The notes under the pieces are model-generated. The model ran no database searches and was not told the DNA's origin. It was given only the letters and a program-made list of their open reading frames with translations. A program made the translations under genes and the position numbers. DNA of 64,000 nt from Rhododendron vialii (taxonomy: Eukaryota > Streptophyta > Magnoliopsida > Ericales > Ericaceae). This document shows positions 34,301 through 45,187 of this stretch, piece by piece; the stretch's first letter is position 1, and every line of letters begins with the position of its first letter. Location of the stretch: contig NC_080557.1 in the NCBI RefSeq assembly GCF_030253575.1, positions 17,867,501 through 17,931,500 on the forward strand, given 5' to 3'.

Positions 34301-37300
34301 TTCAATTTGGCAAATGGAGTTCACAAAACACTGGCTTGTAAACTTCCCAACATAGTAAGGGTACACGACTCCATTTTTACAGTGGTGGATTGATTCTCTA
34401 CACTGACTCATTTTATTCCTTGTTTGTGGACGGCTGATGCCACACGTGTTACTGATTTACTCAGTAAGCAAGAGGTGACATGGAATTCCAACTTTATCTC
34501 TGACTCTGATAGAGATATCAAATTTGTGGGGCATTTTTGAAGGACTTTCTGGAGAACTTGGGCCTGAACTAAAGTATCTAGTACTCGCCATCCACGAATA
34601 GATGGCCAAACAAAGGTAGTCAACTAAATTTTGGGCAACTTGTTGAGATGCCTTGTTGGAAGTTATGTGAAGTCATGGGATTCTATGATACCGCAAGCAG
34701 AATTTGCTTATAACTCAGTGGATGGGACCACGAAGAAAGCACCCTTCTAAGCCACCTCTTTGACACAAACCTCAGCATATTTTTGCTCTAGTTCGGCTAC
34801 CACAAGAAGGGTGAGTAAATGGAGAAGCTGTTGCGGATCATATATTAAAGTTCATGAGAGTTAAGGCAACAACCAACAATCAGGGCTACTAAATAATCCT
34901 ATTCAGCAACAGCCAACCAAGATCAGTGAGCTAAGGGATTTGAAGAAGGTGACATGGTGTTAGTGCGTTTGAGGTGAGACAAATTTCCCAAGGTGACCTA
35001 TCATAAGCTGAAGTCAAAAAAGTTTGGGCCATGCAAAGGGCTGAGGAAAATTAGCTGAAATGCCTATATGTTGGAGCTACCACCATACTTGCAGATCAGC
35101 CCTATCTTCAACGTCTCTGATTTGTACTTGCTCGATGGATTCACTGGAGAAACAATTTCTGCCAAGGATCAGGTTGAACAGCTTCCAAAGGCTAAACAAT
35201 GCGTTGAAGATGGTTTGGACATTAAAGAAGGGGTCATCCAGGAGAGGCAACTAGTACAGACAATTCTTACTGAAGTGGCTACGCAAACCAACTAGTGAAA
35301 GTACATGGATTTCAGAAGAAAGAGCTCAAAAGAATTGATCCTCAGGTGTATGCTGAGGGCATTGAAGTTTCCTTGAGGGCATTGAAGTTTCCTTGCCCCT
35401 GGTCAAGTTTTTTCCAACCTGAGGAGTTGATGTAGGAGCATACAAAGCACTTTTGAAGGCAAAGCGGGTCCACTTTCTTGGTCGAACCACTAGTTAACAT
35501 GGAGTTTAGATTTCTTTTGCTATTTATCTTCTTTGCCTTTTTCTGTCCTGCTTACAATAGTTTATAAACTATTACTACGTTTCTTTTCTTATTTTTGTGG
35601 TCATGTACCTTGCATGTGATGTTCTAAATGGGTCGGGGGGATGATATCGCAAGTTTCTATTTGAGGTGTAAGGCTCAGGTGCTAGGGATGCTATAACCCT
35701 ATTATGAGTACTCTTTTGTGAGATCATGTAGTCAGTTTTTGCCTATCTTACTACAAAACGTTGGACTCTAGAGACATTCTTGGGCCATACCTCTCCCTAC
35801 CTGCTTTAAGCTGCCCAACTTGAGGCCTAACAAGGCCTAGGTGCCTGCGGCCCTGCATAGGCTCTCCTTTACCATTTATGGCTGCTTATTACGCACAAAA
35901 TGTTATTTCTGTTTTCATCATGACGACTTTGAAGGACTTAAGGGCATAGCTGTGCACGTAATCAGCCGATTTGTGATGATTCATAGGGTTGTAAAATAAG
36001 TTGGCATTTGCAAACAGGTGAAAAGTGCTTGAAAAATGGTTTGAAATAGAACTTGTACTGCTCAATGTTACTTGAATTTGTGTTTTCTGTTAACACTGTA
36101 GACTGGTCAACACATCCTGAACTTGGAGCAATTTTTTTTTATTTGATGTATATCACCATATAGATTGGATTTCAAGGGACAATATTCTTGTATACTCCTG
36201 GAACTCTTATTTGATTTTCTTAAGTCATTTTCTTCTGTTGCTTTGCAATTCTTCTCTCAATCTGTATGCAATTATGTGTTTCTGGCAGCACTTGGAACAC
36301 TTTGGGACACGTTGATAGTGCTGTTTATGGGGCACCTCAATCCAATGTTACACGTCGTCAGGTTATGCAACAGACTCAGTTCTTTGTGGGAGAAATCTGC
36401 TGAATATCCACTAACCACTAAATCGATGCTGATGTTATCTTGTGTAGGTCCTTGAAAAGTACCAAGTATATGCGGATTCTGTGGTACGGAAGTATGGAGA
36501 CAGACCCTCTGTTCGGGAAGTGGTTAAGGTAGGATGCATTCATATATTGTTACGAAGTTCTCAACCCACATTCATTTGTGATGGGCCATGATAATTACAA
36601 GAATGCACTGGCTAATACGCTAACAAAACAAGCATAAAGATTAAACATGCCAACTTGATGGTTAATTGCTGAAAAGTAAAACGGGGTAAGGGTTTTGTGA
36701 CCATATCTCCAATTAATTCTCCCAGAATGTAAGGAGTAATGATGTACTTCTGCATCATTAAATCTCGAATATAGTGACTATCAACCTCAATATGATTAGT
36801 GTGCTCATGGGAAATCATATTTGCTAGAAATTAGAATTATCAAAACCCCTTGGGATTATAGGAATGATGATGCCAAAATCCACATGAAGAGCGCGGACCC
36901 TCACCATTTTAGTGATTGTCGGGCAATGATATATTGTTCTAACCACGTCAGGTAACAAGATTGTCGCTGACTACTGTACAATAGCCAAACGTAGATCCTT
37001 TTTATAGTGACTGTTAGCAAATAATTGTTGTACAAGGATTAATTTCTGAAGTACCAAAAAAAAAAGTTGTTCAAGGATGATGAGCACCTCGCCCATGTAC
37101 AGGTTGACAGGAACCATTGGCTAAAAAATATGATGCTTAATAGTATTGATGTCAAATAAAAAGGAGGAATTACAACACGTGTGTGCCAGTGCCATAATCT
37201 AGAACCCAAGCGGGGCTTAAGAGTTGCAAATGCAATGTTATCTGAATTTGCTGAAGTAGCAATAGACGGAAAACCTATCTTATTTCCTCTTCGGTGACAC

Positions 37301-40300
37301 CCCTTCCTAGCTTCACAAACAGGACTTGGGTCATTTTCTTGGGAAATGTGGGCAAAATCGAATCTGAACGAAGTGTCTGGATAATCTCACTGAGCTGAAT
37401 AGTGAGTGCATCATGAGAATCAAAATTAGGAGGGCCCATTTTCTAACTTAAGCTTTTCAATGAGAATCAAAATTAGGAGGGCCCATAACCAAAAAGAGTA
37501 GGAGCTGTACAAGGGCTGAATAGTGAGTGCTTCATGAGAATCAAAATTAGGAGGGCCCATTTTCTAACTTAAGCTTTTGGGACATTGGCAACTTAACAGG
37601 CTGGTGATGTAGAAGACTATTTGGTGATGTAGAAGACTATTTGGTGGTGTAGAAGACTATTTGAGACTCGATGTATACAATGTTCTAAATGGCGCTTGGC
37701 GGTAGTAGGGCGGAAACCCACCTCCAAGCGCCAAGTCGCCTAGGCAGCGCCAAGAAATTCGGCGGATTTTTTTATTTTTTATTTTTTTTAACAAACAATT
37801 ATCCAATCAAACTATATTCCATGTTTCCATAATGCAAGTTCAAACTTCAAAGTATAAACCCAAATGAAATTAAGTAGTAGCAACTAGCAAACAAGTTGAA
37901 TAAGACAATAAGTAGCAGGGCTTTGCTCACCTCCCTCGTATTATTATATATATATATATTATATTTTTAGGCCGCCAAAGGCCTCCAAAGACGCCGATGG
38001 CGCCGCTAAGGCCCGCCAAGACCGCCGCCAAGCACTGCCAAACCTCCCTGGGCGCCAAATCAAACGCCAAGGGCTATTGGCGTGGCGGCAGGGTACCTCC
38101 AAGCGCCTAGGCGGCTGCCATTTAGAACACTGGATGTATATAATTGGTCTACCATACTTCATTAGTAGGGTCTACGTGATTAGTTGTTCCAGAATGATCA
38201 CATTTCCTTTCACCGCGATATCTAGTATGGACACCACCAGGAGAACAATGAAGAAAACCACGGTCACCTCTGCCACCACATCCATCACCACAGAAACACT
38301 TGCGGCCACCACTACTAGAAACTAAAGCAGAAAACTAGGGAGTGGGAGCAAAGGAGCTGGGCACATTAGACTGTCCCAGGGATGAATTTGACTAGCAAAA
38401 AATGGTATTTAGAGTCTATCTCTAAATAGCAAGAATTTAATATTTCACCCATGAAGATAAAATCAAAACTAGAAGGCAATGACACAATCTTAAAATCCTC
38501 CAAATCATGATTTTGCTGCCCCGAATCTAGAGTAAAAGGACGACGCTGCAACAATTGGTTTGTAGAGCTTATAAGGGTGTTGTAGTTGTTATGTAAGGAC
38601 TTCTAGACAGCTTAGGACCCAAAATTTCTCATGAACCTTATACATAATAAATATACTTGAGTAATCATTTCTCAGTTGTCAAAAAGACTTGGCAAGAAAA
38701 TCCGAAAGATGTTTGGCTGTTAACCAAAACTCAATTGTACTAGCAACCCAAAACTCTCATGTAGTAGCAAGGGCTTCTTACTATGCCATAACTACCTTCT
38801 AATAACAGGATCCTCTTGCTCCCAATCAGCAAGTGTTTTATATTCTTTTGAAGGCGACTAATTAGTGATATACATCAATTGTTGCTTACTGAACCCCCAC
38901 GGCATGTGTCCATTCCAAATAACTTACGGCCATGCATCTTGGATGTTGTGGATCTTAGGCAAGTTGGTGGTTTGCTCTCAGTCATGTATGAAATCAAGGT
39001 GTTCCCTAAAACAATTCACCGAAGGTTTAGCAAGCATAAAAAATGAACTATTAAACCTTTTCTTGGATAAGTTATAGAATTATATTGAAAAGGCCTAGGC
39101 ACCCATGTACAAAAGAAAGCGAGTAATAAAAAGAAAAGGCCAAATTATGAAAGGACCTATACACACTTGAAAGTCCAAAAATATCTTCATGTCAAAGAAT
39201 TGATCTAATGTATGGATGCATCCCCTCGTCTCCCAACTAAACAAAGTAGAAGTCAAGTCTCTTAATTTTGCAGTGTCCTATACTCCCCGTCAAAATATCT
39301 TCGATTCCTCTCTACAGATTGACCACATCAAGCACAACGGGATCATTATCCAAAGCTTCCGTCTTCTTCTACCCACTCTAGCCCCATACGATTCTCGAAT
39401 AAGCTCCACCACCCTTGACCACGACATACCCCACGAAACAAGAACTGCATTCCAAAGCTCCTTTGCAACAAGACAATGAATAAAAAAATGCACCACCGAC
39501 TCTTCATCTCTCAAGCACATGCAATGCCGATTCACAATAACCATCCGACGCCGAATAATTTGCCCCTTCAATAAAATGATTGAGAAGCATGAGTTGGTAG
39601 CCCCTTCAACCTACATATATTTGTATCAATATAGCATGATAATTACAACACTTCCCTGGTTTAACATGCTGAGAATACTGTAGGGGTGAGCAGGCTTTGG
39701 ATGAACCCAATGAATCAAATTGCGATCTGGTCCGAAGGCCGTTGGATGGTTTCCAAGCATTGAGCATTCGATATCAGTTTGAAAATTCAAGATTTTCCTG
39801 TGTTTTGGTTGGGGGCCGGTTAAGGCTGCAAAACTTGTGAACCCGACCCGACATTTTAATAAATACACCCTGAGCCATATGTGTGGCAATAATGCTGTCA
39901 CCTACAGTGTTTACTCTGCACCCAATTCTTCCTTTTTTTTGATTCTGCATTGGTTTTTTGCGATGCTCCTCTCTTTCTCTTCTCCCTCTCCTGTGATGAA
40001 TCTCTCCTGGCGATGGCAATCACCACCGACTGTACCAAGACCGACGATGACAGTCACTTCATCACTTTCATGTTCGAAAGTCTGTATGTTAACCCTAACC
40101 CCTACAGGGTTCGATTTTCGGGATTTAGGCATTAATCTCATATTTGCTCTGATTATAGGTTTTCTTTGAAACCCGTAAAACCTGACTGGCCCAACTGATA
40201 AATCGACTATGCAGTTTCGGACAGTTTTTGTGCCATGTACAGTCTGAATTGGATTCAAAAAAGGGGAAACCAAACATTGTGGGTTGGGTGACGGTTTGGC

Positions 40301-42079
40301 CGGAAACCTGACCTGTTCACACCCTTAGCTGAGATCTTTAGATGGCTTCTCCTTAACAATTGCTTGGTAATATTGTTTCCCTAAACTGCGAGATTATGGA
40401 AAATAGAATTGGTCTTTGGGCTTCACAAAGGTCATATCTTGGATCATCCTATAGATCTTTACAGCATTCCCATAGCTCCTTACCTTCATGCACCAAAGTT
40501 CAACCCCATGCTTGTTTGATTTGAAGACGGTATAGGAGATGTATTCCCATGGGGTCCATAAATCCGGTGTTTGGTGCCTGCAAAGTGAGATAGGATTACA
40601 TCTCAGGAGGGCATCCACATCCCGTACGGACGTTGGATTATGGATCCCGTTGGGTGGGAGGTGGGGGGAAACTATATATCCCTTCCATCTTGGTTTTGTG
40701 AGTTAACTTTGCCCTTTGGTCTGTATGAAGCTTGTGTTTGCATGAGGACAATTTTGGAAATTCATGCCATAGTTTCAACCAAAACAAACACCAATTCATA
40801 CCACACCTGAGTTACTTTTTCTCCACCAACTCATATGCCAAGCAATATCCCAAGGATATCCCATGTCCCATGGATATGGTATCCTGTCCGTGAGCTCTAA
40901 AATGTGGAAAATCCTTAGGTCTGTGCTCTGTGATTGTCACTGCTGCTACGATGGTAGTTTAGATTAGCCCTTGCGGATTATTGGCTGGGTATCATCAGTG
41001 CGAGAGTTACTGTGTTGGGAAGCTTTCTCGGACAAAGAACGTTCTGTTCTAACCTCATGGAATTATGCAGTTATGTCCATCTGCAAATCTAGTCCTTGGT
41101 AAGTGGGAGGATAAATAGTTGACGTGAAGGGAGGTTTGTTTCTCTTAAGATTTCTCAGTTCATTGATTTCCCAACTATAAAAAATTAAATGCATCCCATG
41201 TTAATTTTAATCTGCTGAGCACGTGTCACTTGTGGGATAGTTTCTAGGAGCATCTTATGTATTCCCACATGCCCGATGTTAATTATGCTTATATCATCCC
41301 TCGGCATTGCAGCCTCTGCTTAGTCTCTTCCATTCAGCACCTGGAAATGGCTTGTGGAAACGAAAAGCTGATGCTGCTTTACTGCATTGCACGGTATGTC
41401 AATTACCAATGGCTACAGTTTTCGTATTCAAAATTCTTTTGTTATTGTCTCAATTTCATAAAGTTACCTAAGGGTTTGATCAACAGTTATGCCTCGCAAA
41501 ACTGGTTCAAAATTCATGCTTCTCTCAAGTACCTTGAGTAGCCCACTTTTCTCTTTTGATCAAAACCATCACATAAGCATGCACCGTCAAGATAATTTAC
41601 CAAACATCTTGGACGCAATTAAGACACCCACTCCAAGGGGTTAGCTGAGTGGTAAGTTGAACGGTGATAGCACCTCAAGAAACTAAGACCATGGGTTTGA
41701 ATTTCATGAAGTGGTTGCTCTTGGTCCCCCTAGGGACACCCCTGGACTATGCCTGTTAGTTACCCATATGTGCTAGTTGAGGGACTGCATGTCCCCAGGA
41801 GGCTAGTCAGGGCAAAACCCTCCAATACCTCGGCTTGTCCTAAGAACTATGGAGCATGCCAATGATCCCCATCAGTCATGGACTAACTTTCTCTCATGGT
41901 TCTTCAATATGCAGACAGTGAAGTCCTTTTGTGAGGAATCTCTTGTGGTGATTCCCGATTTTGTTTTGGATTCAACTGTTGGTGCGGCACCCTCTGGTTG
42001 TGTAGATACTTTCGCGAAATTAAGTAATTCGCTACCTCCTCCATATGCCGCAATACAACATGAAGCCTTGCGTGCTTAG
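25346..42079 (+). CDS. tRNA-dihydrouridine synthase, DusA-like (12 exons)
   Basis: Reduces uridine to dihydrouridine in the tRNA D-loop, using FMN and a reduced nicotinamide cofactor. Exons: 25346-25548, 25642-25768, 26938-27065, 27143-27212, 27316-27418, 30486-30603, 30761-30842, 32329-32390, 36289-36361, 36448-36528, 41313-41393, 41915-42079. Together they make 1293 nt (430 codons plus TAG) with no break. Landmarks: PMMEWTD at about 71-77 (FMN phosphate side), Q126, GCP at 155-157 with the catalytic cysteine C156, VSVK ending at K196, H229 in IIHSRK, NGG at 269-271, GVMVGR at 288-293. The first 60 or so residues are Ser/His/Arg/Lys-rich with few acids, consistent with a plastid or mitochondrial transit peptide (inference). 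Intron 1 has a GC donor (AG|GCAAGT); the others are GT-AG. Introns 5, 8 and 10 are several kb and filled with transposon relics. All junctions keep phase and the motifs are intact, so the gene is probably functional. Confidence 0.9.
27419..30485. other. Intron 5 of the dihydrouridine synthase gene
   Basis: About 3.1 kb of AT-rich sequence. The only recognised insert is the SINE-like tail near 30030-30115. The reading frames at 28.1-28.6 kb show no domain. Confidence 0.6.
30030..30115 (+). mobile_element. SINE-like 3' fragment
   Basis: Contains CATGTAGCCGACCCC and AAATTGATTAAGACTTAAGG followed by repeated GGTTT, a sequence I recognise as a common 3' part of plant TS-type SINEs. Only the 3' part is present. 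Confidence 0.5.
31158..31280. mobile_element. Possible Stowaway half-element
   Basis: ACTCTCTTTGTCCCATTTTG followed by GTTTGTCCACC resembles one Stowaway terminus. I could not find the opposite end in the rest of intron 7. Confidence 0.3.
33131..35787 (+). mobile_element. Ty3/gypsy LTR retrotransposon, old and broken, in intron 8
   Basis: Two direct LTRs of about 355 bp (33131-33485 and 35428-35787), both starting TGATG and ending TTGGGCCA. The 3' LTR is preceded by a purine-rich GAGGAG tract. Between them, on the plus strand and in several frames, are remnants of reverse transcriptase (33.6-33.9 kb), the integrase zinc region (34.2-34.35 kb) and a C-terminal part resembling the end of gypsy integrase (35.05-35.3 kb). 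Much of the internal region is missing. The LTRs differ at many positions by eye, so the insertion is old, and the element has many breaks. It lies in the sense direction inside a host intron. Confidence 0.75.
37392..37578. repeat. Direct repeats within copia remnant
   Basis: A block of about 66 bp containing GAGAATCAAAATTAGGAGGG occurs at 37392-37457 and 37513-37578, with a shorter third copy of its core at 37459-37489 between them. Confidence 0.85.
37603..37662. repeat. 3 x 20-bp tandem repeat
   Basis: Three consecutive copies of GGTGATGTAGAAGACTATTT, the third with one change. Confidence 0.9.
37678..38132. mobile_element. hAT-type MITE, 455 bp, perfect 8-bp target duplication
   Basis: Starts CAATGTTCTAAATGGCGC and ends GCCATTTAGAACACTG. 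These are inverted termini of the common plant hAT form CAGTGTTCTAAATGGC. It is flanked by GATGTATA at 37670-37677 and 38133-38140. The interior is rich in GGCG/CGCC words (GCCGCCAAAGGC and similar) around an AT-rich middle. No coding capacity. Confidence 0.92.
38133..38560 (-). mobile_element. Possible copia remnant (distal part)
   Basis: Continues the interrupted sequence on the other side of the hAT MITE. Minus-strand frames are short and only weakly copia-like; the link rests mainly on the target duplication, which shows that the two flanks were once contiguous. Confidence 0.35.
39120..39571 (-). mobile_element. L1-type LINE fragment (3' zf-RVT region)
   Basis: The minus-strand frame contains [17 protein letters not shown] and [13 protein letters not shown], then [19 protein letters not shown]. 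This matches the zf-RVT zinc-binding region downstream of plant L1 reverse transcriptases (C-x-x-C...ES-x-x-H-x-x-x-x-C...P-x-x-x-x-W-x-x-W-x-E-R). Frameshifted afterwards. No reverse transcriptase core or poly-A is evident. Confidence 0.75.
39681..40327. mobile_element. hAT-like non-autonomous element
   Basis: The left end TAGGGGTGAGCAGG and the reverse-complemented right end TAAGGGTGTGAACAGG form the TAGGGGTG-type inverted ends of a widespread plant hAT MITE group. GCTGAGA occurs on both sides (39668-39674 and 40328-40334), a likely target duplication if the left boundary carries 5-6 extra bases. No transposase. Confidence 0.6.
40328..41312. other. Rest of intron 10; nothing recognised
   Basis: No exon, domain or transposon end identified between the hAT-like element and exon 11. 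Confidence 0.5.
41630..41840 (+). mobile_element. tRNA-derived SINE in intron 11
   Basis: Contains an A-box-like GGTTAGCTGAGTGGTAAG and a B-box-like GGTTTGAATTTC about 50 bp apart, the internal Pol III promoter arrangement of tRNA-derived SINEs. The surrounding tRNA does not fold into an intact gene. Confidence 0.65.
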
Positions 42080-43211
42080 TTTGTACAATGAAGTTCATTT
42101 TTGTACTTGCCGATGACTGTATCCCTTTTCTGTTGATCGGCCAAAGAAGAAAATAGGAAAAGGAAAAAAAGAAGCCAATGACTAAATTTCCTTGTTAGAA
42201 AGATCGTCTAATTCTTTGGGATAAGAGTCCCATGTAACAATTGCTGCATCGAATACTTGTCTGATTAGTGTACTTAAATTTTAACACTACACCTGAAGTC
42301 AGTGTATAACATTATGCTAATCTTTGGGTTATGCCTTGAGCTAGATGGGTGGAGTGCTATTTTTGTTGAAGTCCTAGATCTGTTTGACTGGTTGTGGGCT
42401 GAATACTGTGTAGTCGTATTGGACAGATTTAATTAATTAAAGCTTTATATTTTTTTTGTGTCCAAATTATTCTTAGTTATTTGCGTAGGGGAAATTTCAC
42501 ACTTAAGCTTTTGGTTGTATTTTTTTTTTTGAAAAATTGACCCCTTTTCGATGAATTTGGGCAATGCTCCCTTTGCCCTCCTTTCTATGCTATTCTTAGC
42601 TCTGTTCAGGAAGGAGATTACCTAAAAACAGAGACGGTAGAAGTGTAGGTCATTCATAATTTGTTCTGTATCTTGGTTACCTCAATTGGATTTACGCGGT
42701 TCTAAATTATTGTCATGCACCGTGGCATTTCTTTCTTTGCAAGCTGTTTGTGTTCGGCAGTTGTTATTCATCACGTATATTGTTGCTAGGCTCAAATACT
42801 AGAGAAAATTATCTTTTAGCAAATTTGTGTTGGCATGTGTGTCAATAAATGATTATTTAACTAATTTTCTGAGTCTCCTCAATCGCTAGATAAACAGTAA
42901 TGTGCCAACTGTGTCAAATTTGACAGAGAATTTGCATATGCTCATAGAAGTTGGAGGGCTTTCGAGATATGGTTAAATACTGCAAATGTGTTTTCTAGAC
43001 ATGGTTTGATTGGGTTTGGCATCTGTGAGTTTGTTCTTTTATAAGCTGTAGGTTATGATTGAGCCGAATAATAAGTCGTTAAGGCTTAGTTTGAACCTGG
43101 GATTTAGATTCTCTCCGATTGCAATAAGATCGACTGTTGGAACTGCTATATTCAAGAGGTCATTGAGAATATTAGTCATGTCAAAAATCGTAGTAGGATT
43201 TTCAAACATAA
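42080..43211. other. 3' flank of the dihydrouridine synthase gene; no gene seen
   Basis: Begins with the 3' untranslated region. AT-rich, with poly-T runs near 42450 and 42525. No other gene recognised. Confidence 0.5.
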
Positions 43212-43531
43212 CTAGGTTCTTCGTTCGTGCAAGGCACGAATGCCATGCCCGTCGAAAGGAAGAAGTTATGTTTGAGGGCAATAATTTTTTTGGGTTTTAG
43301 CTGCATAGTTGAAACTGTAAGAAGTAGCGGGTAATAGCTACGAAGGCACAGCACATGTATTGATCAAAACAGCTAAGGCATTAGTTCTTCCTTGCATATA
43401 GAAATTACACACTGTGCAATCTATTGGCAGCTGTTGCAGTAGCATAAGCACAGAAAAGTTTGCGGTAGTTATAGGTAGATGGTTTTAAAGTAGCAAAAGG
43501 GTTATTTGCAGACGTTGTAGGTGCACAGCTG

Positions 43532-44550
43532 CCAGAAAGTCTATGTGCAAGGTACAAATGTCATGTCCGTTAAAGAGGAAAAGCAACACACCAAACGCAA
43601 AACACCATCCACATGCACATTCATGTTTCACGATAGCTTCAAAAACTTGAATGTCTAAGTAAAAACAAATCTACACATATTGAGAGTTCTCCTTTGAATC
43701 ATTCTTCCGCGACTGTTGTGTGAGCTACATTGCCAAGCTTTAAAGAATTTTGAACATTTCCTGTAACAAAATAATTCAAACAATAGAGTAAATCTAACAA
43801 AAGTGGCCAAAAGAATAAATACAACTAAACAATCGAATATTAGAAAATGAAATCCAAAGAGCTCGTGGTTTGGAAATTTTACATTTTCCCGTATATTTTG
43901 CAAAATGCATTTCAGCCAATATTTTTTCCAGTGACTTTTTCGTCAGCAACATCGTCTAGATGCAAAGCCTTAAAGCATGGAGCCCAATTTATCTGAATTC
44001 ATCAAAAAATGGCAATGTGGCGCATAAAGATGTGATATTCCTAGAATAGACAGCAAATGTCTGACAAACAAATGAACTTAATCAATGTAACAAAGTGTAT
44101 GACAAACTGGTAATTGGGACAACCAAGTTGGGAGACCAAGCCACAAATTTAAATGCAATGTAAAAACATGTTAAATAAACACCCTTGTCCAACACCTTGA
44201 ATGCGTCCTCAGCTGGCAGTCGAAGGGCTTGGGCCTGAGGTGTTTGGACATGAGGTCAAAATAACGGAAAAATACAATGGACTTGAGCTGGGCTTGGGTC
44301 GGGTTGCCGCGCTAGGATCGCATCAAGATTCTGAGTTCCGATGGGGCGATCCTTCTCTCTCTCTCTCTAAACCGGAGGAAGAAAAGGGGAGGGGGAGAGG
44401 TGGCTTGATTTGGTCCACGTTTTTCGCATGAGCCAAATAGACAGAATTACCCTCCTCATCAAAACCAGTAGCTCCCTAATTGAGGGGCAAATGTGTCCCA
44501 AATTGAAAAATGGCAACCCAAAACAACTTCTTTTTACACAGGCAGGAAAT
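43532..44550 (-). mobile_element. Nested, related Helitron, about 1 kb
   Basis: On the minus strand the 5' end, TCCTGCCTGTGTAAAAAGAA, and the following 200 bp match the 5' end of the outer Helitron (shared words TTTGGGAC, TTTGCCCCTCAATT, CAAGCCAC and CTCTCCCCCTCCC). Its 3' end has a decayed hairpin (TTTGTACCTTGCACA) followed by CTGG at 43532-43535, parallel to the outer element's 3' end. It carries short exon-like segments on the minus strand (for example [12 protein letters not shown] near 44190 and FKALHLDDVADEKVTGKN near 43950) of unknown origin. Confidence 0.5.
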
Positions 44551-44981
44551 TAAAAAATTAAAAAATGTAGCAAACCATCGCCAAAACATGCTCTAAAGAG
44601 GTCACCATTAACAAGACTGAAGAAACCCCCACATAACACAGTATAAAAAATGGAATCGATTTGACACAAACCCAAAAATGCACCCAAAATATTTAACGAA
44701 AACAAAGCAGACAAATGATTCTTCATTTGTATTGCCATACAAGAATGTAGAGAGCTAAATAATTGGGTGAAATGGTTACCTCCACACACCAGTAGAATGC
44801 CAAAATAAATCAATCTAGATTGAACTTATGCATCCCAAAGTCCCAAGCGGAGTCTAACCTGCAAAACCAATATTGAAAAGAGATGTACCACACCCACATA
44901 CACCACACAAATGCGACAAATAACTAAATTGACACAGAAACCAGCAGGATGCCAAGTAGGTTTAGCTATGGTAAACAAACC

Positions 44982-45187
44982 TTGGACTTGAATAGGAAAA
45001 TTTCAGAACGTACACGGTTACCCTCCCTCTCCAATGACTTCATTCTTCTTGCCTCGTTATTTCTCTTTTCATTGAGCACCTTCAATTCACTGTGCTGATG
45101 ACTATTAATTTCTTTTCGTGCACCTAAATTAGTTTCCAATTCCTTGATATAGCTTTCCTTTTCGGTAAGACATGATTCAAGCTCCTG
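44982..45187 (-). pseudogene. Captured coiled-coil exon in a Helitron
   Basis: An open exon with splice-like borders (CCAAG before, GTTTGTTT after) encodes GQELESCLTEKESYIKELET, then NEKRNNEARRMKSLEREGNR and RSEIFLFKSK. Charge pattern and heptad leucines indicate a long coiled coil. The motif NEK-x-x-x-EARR-x-KSLERE-x-x-R-x-RSEI recalls the coiled-coil part of plant MAD1-like spindle-checkpoint or kinesin-stalk proteins, but I am not certain which. The neighbouring exons of such a gene are not evident, so this is best read as a fragment picked up by the Helitron. Confidence 0.45.

Larger units (their letters stand above)
36612..37677 (-). mobile_element. Ty1/copia remnants (proximal part), fossil
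   Basis: Minus-strand remnants: at 36612-36818 a copia RNase H C-terminus ([16 protein letters not shown], then MVTKPLP), and around 37150-37300 a segment like the gag/protease region. Many breaks; incomplete. The hAT MITE at 37678-38132 interrupts it, and possibly related sequence continues to about 38560. It lies in intron 10 of the dihydrouridine synthase gene. Confidence 0.6.
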
